Positions 1 through 4,743 of a DNA stretch of 6,404 bases are shown here, piece by piece. A program made the translations under genes and the position numbers. The notes under the pieces were generated by a model. That model was given only the letters and a program-made list of their open reading frames with translations, was not told the origin of the DNA and did no database searches. This stretch comes from Pseudomonadota bacterium (lineage in GTDB: Bacteria; Pseudomonadota; Gammaproteobacteria; Burkholderiales; Thiobacillaceae): the NCBI GenBank assembly GCA_021802595.1, contig JAJZRT010000224.1, forward strand, positions 1-6,404, written 5' to 3'. Within the stretch, counting starts at the first letter, position 1. Each line of letters opens with the position of its first letter.

Positions 1-87
1 GTCGTCCGTACCCGCGGGCAAGCCGTCGCCAAGGCCATTGCGCTGGGGCTGCTGCATGCCCACGGTGTTCGGGGCGACGCGCAATGA
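1..87 (+). CDS. 3' end of a gene, possibly a LuxR-family regulator (partial)
   Basis: Frame 1 is open from the first base and ends at a TGA at 85-87, giving 28 residues. The segment VVRTRGQAVAKAIALGLL resembles the end of a LuxR/GerE helix-turn-helix domain, where a conserved pattern close to V-x-x-R-x-Q-A-V-x-x-A-x-x-x-G-L-L forms the last helix. Members are DNA-binding transcription regulators, either response regulators or autoinducer receptors, and usually end shortly after this helix, as this one does (10 further residues). The rest of the gene lies outside the window, so the input domain cannot be seen. The family call rests on a short tail only. A LuxR-type regulator beside a PEP-CTERM gene would fit known exopolysaccharide/PEP-CTERM loci, but this is inference. 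Confidence 0.5.
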   Translation, partial: VVRTRGQAVAKAIALGLLHAHGVRGDAQ

Positions 88-104
88 ATAGAGAGCATCC
101 TTGT

Positions 105-122
105 ATGAGCCGTGCGGCTCGT
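105..122. promoter_or_regulatory. Imperfect 18-bp palindrome, candidate operator (copy 1)
   Basis: ATGAGCCGTGCGGCTCGT is a near-palindrome: seven of nine positions of the two arms are complementary. It differs at only two of 18 positions from the perfect palindrome at 3014-3031. It sits 18 nt after the stop of the upstream gene and 416 nt before the PEP-CTERM start. A nearby half-site, ATGAGCCG, occurs at 280-287. As RNA it would form a short hairpin, but with no U-tract after it, so a terminator is unlikely. A binding site for a dimeric regulator is the preferred reading; a REP-like genomic repeat is the alternative. Confidence 0.5.
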
Positions 123-380
123 GTCTCCCTCCCAATGATTCAGCGCGTGTTATCTGCGTTGCATAACTTCGCTTGGGAAGTCTGCCCCACGCAGGGCGAA
201 ACGCTTCCAGTCTGAGCTTTTCCGACCTCGAGAAACTCGGCGCAGGAGGCTGCCGGGAGGGGACCAAACGGCGATAGATATGAGCCGAAAGGATTAGTTC
301 CCGGGGCCGTTTCGCCGCGTCTACATGTAACAAGCTCCCCCTAATGTGTCGTACAGCGGGAATCAGGCGTTTTTTCTCGT

Positions 381-457
381 TAAGCCACCCCCGTCGCGAG
401 GCGGGTTCGGAAAGCCACGGGTCTTCAGGCGGGTCGAAGAAAGCCGGGTTGCATTGC
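381..457 (+). promoter_or_regulatory. Candidate GEMM / c-di-GMP-I-like riboswitch aptamer (divergent)
   Basis: A perfect 6-bp stem CCCGTC/GGCGGG (390-395 with 400-405) is capped by a GCGA tetraloop of the GNRA type. It is followed by AAAGCCACGGGTCT (411-424), then a second hairpin TCTTC/GAAGA (422-426 with 436-440) with an asymmetric 3' bulge, then GCCGGGTTGC (443-452). As I recall the GEMM-I consensus, it has this order: a GNRA-capped stem, a GCAAAGCC-like junction, an ACGGGTCT-like strand, a second stem and GCCGGGTTGCC. The 5' GGCAAACC block is not cleanly present (AAGCCACC instead) and the junction reads CGGAAAGCC instead of CGCAAAGCC, so closure of the first stem is poor. It may be a divergent member, a variant with other ligand specificity, or a decayed copy. 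The location in the 5' leader of a surface-protein gene fits the family. The call rests on memory of the consensus, not a model search. Confidence 0.42.
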
Positions 458-463
458 GCCGGA

Positions 464-478
464 CGGCCCCTCGGGCCG
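464..478 (+). promoter_or_regulatory. GC-rich hairpin between aptamer-like element and gene
   Basis: CGGCCC (464-469) pairs perfectly with GGGCCG (473-478) across a 3-nt CTC loop. It is flanked by a direct repeat GCCGGACG (458-465 and 475-482), so neighbouring strands could pair differently. No U-tract follows, so it is not an intrinsic terminator as it stands. A second small hairpin, GGGG-GCAG-CCCC, follows at 493-504, about 20 nt before the Shine-Dalgarno sequence. Either could be part of an expression platform if the upstream element is a riboswitch. That role is inferred only from position. Confidence 0.4.
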
Positions 479-538
479 GACGCGTAATCATGGGGGGCAG
501 CCCCGACCAATGATTTCTCACCATAAGGAGCTTGAGTA

Positions 539-1306
539 ATGAACCGTAATCTGAAATTCGCGATCGCCGCCGCCATCGCCTCCCTGGGCGTCACCGGCCA
601 GGCCCACGCCTTGACCAACTCCGGCGGAACGACAGCCGCTCCCACCAGTGGCAGCCTGTTCCTGTATGCCTTTGAAGATCGTCAGGCCAATCCCACGGCT
701 ACCAACACCGCCATCTTCGATCTGGGCCTGGCTTCCGCCTTCGACACCACCAAGAACCAGACCTTCGACTTCAGCGCCAACGCCGGCTGGACCAGCTACA
801 TCGCCACCATCGCCAACCCTGCCAACATTCACTGGGGTGTGTTCGGTGCGAGCGGTTCTGGTGGTCAGGGTTCCAGCATGTTCACCACGATGTCGGTTGT
901 ACCCGCCTCCGTCAACGGTGTCGCGCTTAACGCCGGGGTCACGAACTACAACAGCGAAATCATCTTGTATGGTTCCAGCACCGGTTCCAATACGGTGGTG
1001 CCCAATGATTTGGCATCCACCACCTGGGACGACAACGCCGGTCAGACCGCCCTCGGTACCCTGACCACTGGCCTCGGTAACTCCATGGACTTCTTCAAGT
1101 ACACCGTTACCGCCACCAAGGCCACCGGCCTGACCAGCAAGACCACCTACGCATTCAACGGCGATGCCGACTACTTCACCCTGGGCAACAACGGCGTGTT
1201 GACCTATACGGCTGCTGCCCCGGTGCCGGAAGCCGACTCCTACGCCATGATGCTGGCCGGTCTCGGCCTGGTGGGCTACATGGTGCGTCGCCGCAAGGCC
1301 GCCTGA
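539..1306 (+). CDS. PEP-CTERM sorting domain-containing protein
   Basis: This is a 255-residue exported protein. A Sec signal peptide is visible at about residues 1-25 (MNRNLKF, an alanine-rich core, then a QAHA-type cleavage site). The middle is rich in Thr, Ser, Asn, Gly and Ala, lacks cysteine, and matches no enzyme family I recognise. The C-terminus carries a PEP-CTERM sorting signal: V229-P-E-A, a hydrophobic segment (about 234-249, MMLAGLGLVGYMV) and a basic RRRK tail. In this system an exosortase in the inner membrane recognises the motif and cleaves it during export, and such proteins are generally tied to exopolysaccharide and floc or biofilm matrix. The third motif residue is Ala instead of Pro, a common natural variant. 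The start is supported by AAGGAG (525-530), 8 nt before ATG. The exosortase gene is not in the window. The gene is followed by an 86-nt gap and the binding-protein gene, with which it may be cotranscribed. Confidence 0.93.
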   Translation: MNRNLKFAIAAAIASLGVTGQAHALTNSGGTTAAPTSGSLFLYAFEDRQANPTATNTAIFDLGLASAFDTTKNQTFDFSANAGWTSYIATIANPANIHWGVFGASGSGGQGSSMFTTMSVVPASVNGVALNAGVTNYNSEIILYGSSTGSNTVVPNDLASTTWDDNAGQTALGTLTTGLGNSMDFFKYTVTATKATGLTSKTTYAFNGDADYFTLGNNGVLTYTAAAPVPEADSYAMMLAGLGLVGYMVRRRKAA

Positions 1307-1339
1307 GCTTGGTTCGATTTGTAAAAAAAATGCAGCACA

Positions 1340-1362
1340 CCCGCGGGGCATCGCCCCGCGGG
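1340..1362 (+). other. Strong intergenic stem-loop without U-tract
   Basis: CCCGCGGGGC (1340-1349) pairs perfectly with GCCCCGCGGG (1353-1362) around a 3-nt ATC loop. It lies 33 nt after the PEP-CTERM stop and 30 nt before the next start. No run of T follows on the + strand. A run of eight A (1323-1330) precedes it, but as a minus-strand U-tract it would be 9 nt away from the stem. A classical intrinsic terminator is therefore unlikely. A role as partial attenuator, RNase-processing site or 3'-end stabiliser, giving different levels of the two cotranscribed genes, is plausible. Confidence 0.65.
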
Positions 1363-1392
1363 ACTTCACCTGACTAATCAAAGGAAACTGAC

Positions 1393-2880
1393 ATGCAACG
1401 CAAAGCCCTGACCCTCGCCGTCGCCGCCGCCCTCGCCGGTGTCGCCGGTTCCGCCTCCGCCGCCTTCACCTACAGCGCCGGCGACACCGCCGTGGTGAAC
1501 ATCTCCGGCTCCTCGGCCACCAACGGCCAGTTGAAGACCTGGGCCCAGAACGTGCTGTGCGACAGCACCAACCAGACCACCCTGACCTTCGACAGCAACA
1601 ACTTCGCCGTGGTCTGCACGCCCAAGCCCGGCAAGATCACCCTGTCCGCCGGCAAGACCCACATCGCCGTGGTCAAGAACAGCGAAGGCGGTTCCGGCCA
1701 GGGCATCACTCCCGAGATCGCCCAGTCCACCAAGCCCATGGTCGACGTGTTCTCCGCGCCCCTGGCCCGTCACAACGTCATTCCCGACATCGGCGTGTCC
1801 GACGAAGAGCCGGCCGTCCTGGTGGCTGCCGGTGCCGCCTCCGGCGACATCAGCAAGCTGACCTCCGAGCCGCTGAACGTGGTGACCTTCGGCACCCCGG
1901 TGACCCTGGGCCTGTACCATGCACTGCAGGACGCCCAGATCGCCAGCGGCAGGCTCGCCAGCAGCTGCAAGGGCACGCCGGGTACCAATAACCCCCGCGA
2001 CGCCCAGGGCTACAGTGTCAGCGAGGCCTGCATGCCCTCGCTGAGCAAGGCCCAGATCGCTTCCATCTTCTCGGGCAACGCCGTCGACTGGTCCGAGTTC
2101 GGCCTGACCCGCCCCACGGGCAGCGACACCGCCATCTACGTTGCCCGCCGCGTCGTCACCTCGGGTACCCAGACCGACGCGCGCGTGTTCTTCCTGAACG
2201 ACCCCTGTGCCGCCAGCGTGGCCAAGTTCGTGAACGGAAACGACGGCCAGAGCGCCACCAAGGCAGACGCCTGCAACGCCGCCGCCCCCGCCGGCACCGT
2301 GTTCGAAGGCAGCGGCTCCGGCAACGTCGAGGCCTGCGTGACCAACCACGAACGCAACGGCCGCTGGGCGATTTCGATCAACTCGCTGGAGTTCCCCGCC
2401 GCCAGCAACGACACCACGCCCGAGTATGCCATCGGCGGCGGCGCCGCGACCGGCGCCAGCATCGCCAACAAGGACTACCAGCGCCACATCAAGATCGACG
2501 GCATGTCGCCGAGCACGTTCAACGCTGCAACGAACCGCTACGGCAACTGGGTCGAGGCGACGATGAACTACTCCAACGTCGTGGGCCTGTCCGCCGATGC
2601 CGCCGCCCTGAAGACCGCCATGGTGGCCGGTTTCAACGACCCCGCCGTGCTGATTGGCCTGAACAACAGCTTCAACACCACGACCCTGTGGCACGCCGCC
2701 GGCGACACGCTGCTGGATGCGGGCATCATCGCCCCGGCCCAGTCGGGTGCTCCTGCTGCCGTCGCCACCGTTACCGATACCCACACCAGCCCGATCATGT
2801 ACTACACGCACAGCATCAGCGGCGCGCCCAACACCTGCCAGCCGGCCATGACCTACTGGGCCACCGGCCTGAGCAACTAA
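1393..2880 (+). CDS. Secreted PstS-like substrate-binding-fold protein
   Basis: This is a 495-residue protein with a clear Sec signal peptide (MQRKALTL, hydrophobic core, SASA, cleavage likely after A23) and no lipobox. Features recalling the phosphate-binding (PstS / type 2 periplasmic binding) fold are an early NISGSSA (36-42) where PstS has its ISGAGA-type loop, NSEGGSGQGI (96-105), LSKAQIASIFSG (217-228, close to the PstS-type 'aqIadIFsGkit-W' segment) and VVTSGTQ (254-260) where PstS has a SGTT-type ligand loop. At about 495 residues it is much longer than typical PstS (roughly 320-350), and it has about eight cysteines in the mature chain, which suggests disulfides. No permease or ATPase genes lie beside it, so transport is doubtful. 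An extracellular binding or matrix role is possible. AAGGA (1381-1385) lies 7 nt before ATG. A strong terminator follows. Ligand and true function are unknown. Confidence 0.78.
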   Translation: MQRKALTLAVAAALAGVAGSASAAFTYSAGDTAVVNISGSSATNGQLKTWAQNVLCDSTNQTTLTFDSNNFAVVCTPKPGKITLSAGKTHIAVVKNSEGGSGQGITPEIAQSTKPMVDVFSAPLARHNVIPDIGVSDEEPAVLVAAGAASGDISKLTSEPLNVVTFGTPVTLGLYHALQDAQIASGRLASSCKGTPGTNNPRDAQGYSVSEACMPSLSKAQIASIFSGNAVDWSEFGLTRPTGSDTAIYVARRVVTSGTQTDARVFFLNDPCAASVAKFVNGNDGQSATKADACNAAAPAGTVFEGSGSGNVEACVTNHERNGRWAISINSLEFPAASNDTTPEYAIGGGAATGASIANKDYQRHIKIDGMSPSTFNAATNRYGNWVEATMNYSNVVGLSADAAALKTAMVAGFNDPAVLIGLNNSFNTTTLWHAAGDTLLDAGIIAPAQSGAPAAVATVTDTHTSPIMYYTHSISGAPNTCQPAMTYWATGLSN

Positions 2881-2898
2881 GACGTCCTCCGACCATAC

Positions 2899-2919
2899 GG
2901 GGCGGTGCAATGCCGCCTC
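2899..2919 (+). other. 3'-UTR hairpin before the terminator
   Basis: GGCGG (2901-2905) pairs with CCGCC (2913-2917). The stem can be extended outward by a G-T and a G-C pair, with a 7-nt loop. It sits 18 nt after the stop codon and 16 nt before the terminator stem, and has no U-tract of its own. It may protect the 3' end of the message. This is a minor feature. Confidence 0.4.
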
Positions 2920-2935
2920 CCGCCGGAATGTCTTG

Positions 2936-2961
2936 CCTGCCCTTCGGGGCAGGTTTTTTTT
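2936..2961 (+). terminator. Rho-independent terminator
   Basis: CCTGCCC (2936-2942) pairs perfectly with GGGCAGG (2947-2953) around a very stable TTCG tetraloop and is followed directly by eight T (2954-2961). This is a textbook intrinsic terminator. It ends the unit containing the substrate-binding-like gene and separates it from the two-partner secretion genes. Confidence 0.95.
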
Positions 2962-3013
2962 GGGGGGGCGGCAAATCCGCAGCCGCTTGCCGGTACCTGG
3001 TTTTCGCCGGGTG

Positions 3014-3031
3014 ATGAGCCGTACGGCTCAT
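3014..3031. promoter_or_regulatory. Perfect 18-bp palindrome, candidate operator (copy 2)
   Basis: ATGAGCCGTACGGCTCAT is a perfect inverted repeat with no spacer. The related copy at 105-122 matches it at 16 of 18 positions. It lies 52 nt after the terminator and 15 nt upstream of the proposed -35 box. This centres it roughly 58 nt before the expected transcription start, a position typical of an upstream-bound activator. The architecture (18 bp, ATG...CAT ends) resembles operators of LuxR-type dimers such as the TraR box, though the core bases differ. Binding has not been shown, and the regulator is unknown. Confidence 0.6.
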
Positions 3032-3046
3032 GGCCGCGACGCGGTA

Positions 3047-3074
3047 TTGAAACGGCTTGTCCCTAGACTCTAGT
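3047..3074 (+). promoter_or_regulatory. Putative sigma-70 promoter of the TPS operon
   Basis: TTGAAA (3047-3052; 5 of 6 match to TTGACA), a 16-nt spacer, and TCTAGT (3069-3074; 4 of 6 match to TATAAT). The -10 region overlaps a small odd palindrome, CTAGA-C-TCTAG (3063-3073). The expected start near 3080 leaves a leader of about 45 nt to the ATG at 3126. The weak -10 together with a palindrome just upstream fits an activator-dependent promoter. The assignment is by eye. Confidence 0.4.
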
Positions 3075-3115
3075 CCCTTTGGATTGCTCGCGGACATGCC
3101 TGAAATGTGCGGAAG

Positions 3116-3120
3116 AAAGG
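3116..3120 (+). promoter_or_regulatory. Ribosome binding site deciding the tpsB-type start
   Basis: AAAGG at 3116-3120, within a longer purine run from 3111, lies 5 nt before ATG 3126. The other in-frame starts (TTG 3057, ATG 3096, ATG 3105) have no comparable site. They would also put up to 23 extra residues in front of an otherwise normal signal peptide. TTG 3057 would additionally overlap the proposed promoter spacer. Confidence 0.7.
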
Positions 3121-3125
3121 TGACG

Positions 3126-4727
3126 ATGAGGGCTGGCCTGGGTGGGCTGCTGGCGATGCTGGCGTGCGTGTCCGGCATGGCTTTCGGCGCCCCGGAGGCC
3201 AGCACCCCGCCGAAGCTGGATCTGCTCGAATTCCGGGTCGAGGGCAATACGGTATTGCCGCAGATGGCGATCGAGGAGGCGGTGTATCCGCTCCTCGGTC
3301 CGGGTAAATCCGCCGCCGATGTCGAAAAGGCGCGCGCCGCCCTCGAGAAGGCCTACCACGATGCGGGCTATCTGACGGTCTACGTCAGCGTGCCGGAGCA
3401 GAAGGTCGAGGACGGCGTAGTGCGGCTGAAGGTGACCGAGGGCGTGATCGAGCGCACCCGGGTGACCGGGGCGCAATACACCCTGCCTTCGCGCATCCGC
3501 GCCGAAACGCCTTCGACGGCGGAAGGGCAGGTGCCCAATTTCAACGAGATGCAGCGCGAGCTGGCGGCGGTCAGCCGGGCCCCCGGCGTGCGCGTGACCC
3601 CGACGCTGGAGCCCGGTCGCAGGCCGGGCACCACGGTGCTCGAGCTCAAGGTGAACGACACCCCGCCGGTGTCGGCCTGGCTGGACTACAACAACGCCCA
3701 CAGCGCCAACACCTCGAACACGCGGCTGGCCGGCGGCGTCAGCTACAGCAATCTGTTCCAGCGAGCACAGACGCTGTCACTGACCTACCAGACCGCGCCC
3801 ACCAACCCGGCCGAGGCGAGCGCGGTGTCGGCGTCCTACGTGATGCCGCTGGCGGATTATCGGCGTTATCTGTCGCTGTACGCCGTGCATTCCAGCAGCA
3901 ACGTCACCAGCTCGGCCATCAACGTGGGCGACCAGATCCTGTTCGGCAACAACGACATCGTCGGCGCGCGCTACATCGTGCCGCTGCGTCCGCGCGGCAG
4001 CCTGACACACCAACTGACCCTGGGCCTGGACTGGAAGAATTCGAAGCAGGCGGCCAACGGCCTCAGCACGCCGCTGCGCTACTGGACCCTGGACGCGAAC
4101 TACGGGCTGGGGCTGAACGACGCGGGGGGCGGCTGGCAGTTCGGCGCCGGCACGGTGCTGGGGCTGCGCGGCCCGGGCACGGGAGACGTCTCCTTCGGCC
4201 AGCGGCGCTATCTTGCCCACAACAGCTTCGCCGTCCTCAAGCTCAATGCCCAGCGGCTGCAGAAGCTGCCGGCCGGCTGGTCGCTGGTGGGCAGCGCGGA
4301 CGCGCAGCTCGCCGACCAGGCGCTGATCAACAACGAGCAGTTCTCCGCCGGCGGAGTGGGCAGCGTGCGCGGCTACCTGCAGTCCGAGGCGGCGGGCGAC
4401 CAGGGCATCCGCGCCAGCCTGGAGCTGCGTGCGCCCGCCTGGGCGCCGAGCGAGTGGCCGCTGCTGAAAAGCGTGCAGCTCTACGCGTTCTACGATGCGG
4501 CGTATCTGCGCGTGAACGAGGCGCTGCCGGCCGAGATCGCGTCCTACACGCTGGATTCGGTGGGGCTGGGGCTCGACGTGCGCGCCGGGCGCGCCTTCTC
4601 CCTCAGCCTGAGCCTGGCCCAGGCCCTGGCGGACGGACCGAAGAACGACCTGAGCAGTTCTCCCCCCAGGCCTTTTACCCAGGCCCACGATGTGCGCGTG
4701 CATTTCGATACGCGCCTGGATTTCTGA
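3126..4727 (+). CDS. TpsB / FhaC-ShlB-HecB family outer-membrane transporter
   Basis: This is a 533-residue two-partner secretion transporter that moves its TpsA partner from the periplasm across the outer membrane. The signal peptide covers about residues 1-21 (MRAGLGG, hydrophobic core, AFG cleavage site). A first POTRA domain spans roughly 31-103 (LLEFRVEGNTVL at its start) and a second about 104-180. POTRA domains bind the TPS domain of the substrate. The rest, from about 183, is rich in alternating hydrophobic strands and fits a 16-strand beta barrel. The diagnostic Omp85/TpsB VRGY motif is intact at 414-417, preceded by a GG-V-G-S turn. The chain ends in Phe, as is usual for barrels inserted by BAM. 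Length is normal for the family (about 550). ATG 3126 is chosen because of the AAAGG at 5 nt. The partner gene starts 16 nt after the stop, so the two are almost certainly one operon. Confidence 0.95.
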   Translation: MRAGLGGLLAMLACVSGMAFGAPEASTPPKLDLLEFRVEGNTVLPQMAIEEAVYPLLGPGKSAADVEKARAALEKAYHDAGYLTVYVSVPEQKVEDGVVRLKVTEGVIERTRVTGAQYTLPSRIRAETPSTAEGQVPNFNEMQRELAAVSRAPGVRVTPTLEPGRRPGTTVLELKVNDTPPVSAWLDYNNAHSANTSNTRLAGGVSYSNLFQRAQTLSLTYQTAPTNPAEASAVSASYVMPLADYRRYLSLYAVHSSSNVTSSAINVGDQILFGNNDIVGARYIVPLRPRGSLTHQLTLGLDWKNSKQAANGLSTPLRYWTLDANYGLGLNDAGGGWQFGAGTVLGLRGPGTGDVSFGQRRYLAHNSFAVLKLNAQRLQKLPAGWSLVGSADAQLADQALINNEQFSAGGVGSVRGYLQSEAAGDQGIRASLELRAPAWAPSEWPLLKSVQLYAFYDAAYLRVNEALPAEIASYTLDSVGLGLDVRAGRAFSLSLSLAQALADGPKNDLSSSPPRPFTQAHDVRVHFDTRLDF

Positions 4728-4743
4728 ATCGCGAGGATGCGCC

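Larger units (their letters stand above)
88..538 (+). other. 451-nt structured non-coding leader region
   Basis: No convincing coding sequence is visible on either strand here. The stretch holds an imperfect palindrome (105-122), a hairpin-forming segment around 168-212 with a GCCC/GGGC inner stem, a CGAG-AAA-CTCG hairpin near 229-239, and a segment at 266-317 with two competing long-range pairings. The riboswitch-like segment (381-457) and two GC hairpins (464-478 and 493-504) follow before the ribosome binding site of the PEP-CTERM gene. Promoter signals are weak. The best sigma-70-like pair I can find upstream of the riboswitch-like part is TCTACA (320-325), 16 nt, TAATGT (342-347), which is a poor match. 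I found no sigma-54 GG-N10-GC site of good quality. Either the promoter lies further upstream or it needs an activator. Confidence 0.6.

Noticed and set aside
370..375. T6 run after the leader's first part as a terminator tail
   Set aside because: No stable hairpin lies directly upstream of it.
418..462. Sigma-54 promoter upstream of the PEP-CTERM gene
   Set aside because: GG-N10-GC spacings occur by chance at 431-444 and 446-459, but the surrounding bases do not match TGGCAC...TTGC.
1340..1362. Stem-loop as an intrinsic terminator
   Set aside because: No T-run follows on the + strand, and on the minus strand the A8/T8 run is 9 nt away from the stem.
518..1381. 287-residue minus-strand frame over the PEP-CTERM gene
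   Set aside because: Low-complexity Gly/Val-rich translation and no domain; the + strand gene has both a signal peptide and a PEP-CTERM tail.
1378..2910. 510-residue open frame on the minus strand opposite the PstS-like gene
   Set aside because: Its composition (Gly, Ala, Val, His, Arg rich, no recognisable domain) is typical of the antisense shadow of a GC-rich gene. The + strand frame has a signal peptide, a ribosome binding site and fold signatures.
3057..3125. TTG 3057 as the start of the transporter
   Set aside because: It has no ribosome binding site, adds 23 residues before a normal signal peptide and overlaps the proposed promoter. ATG 3126 has AAAGG at the right distance.
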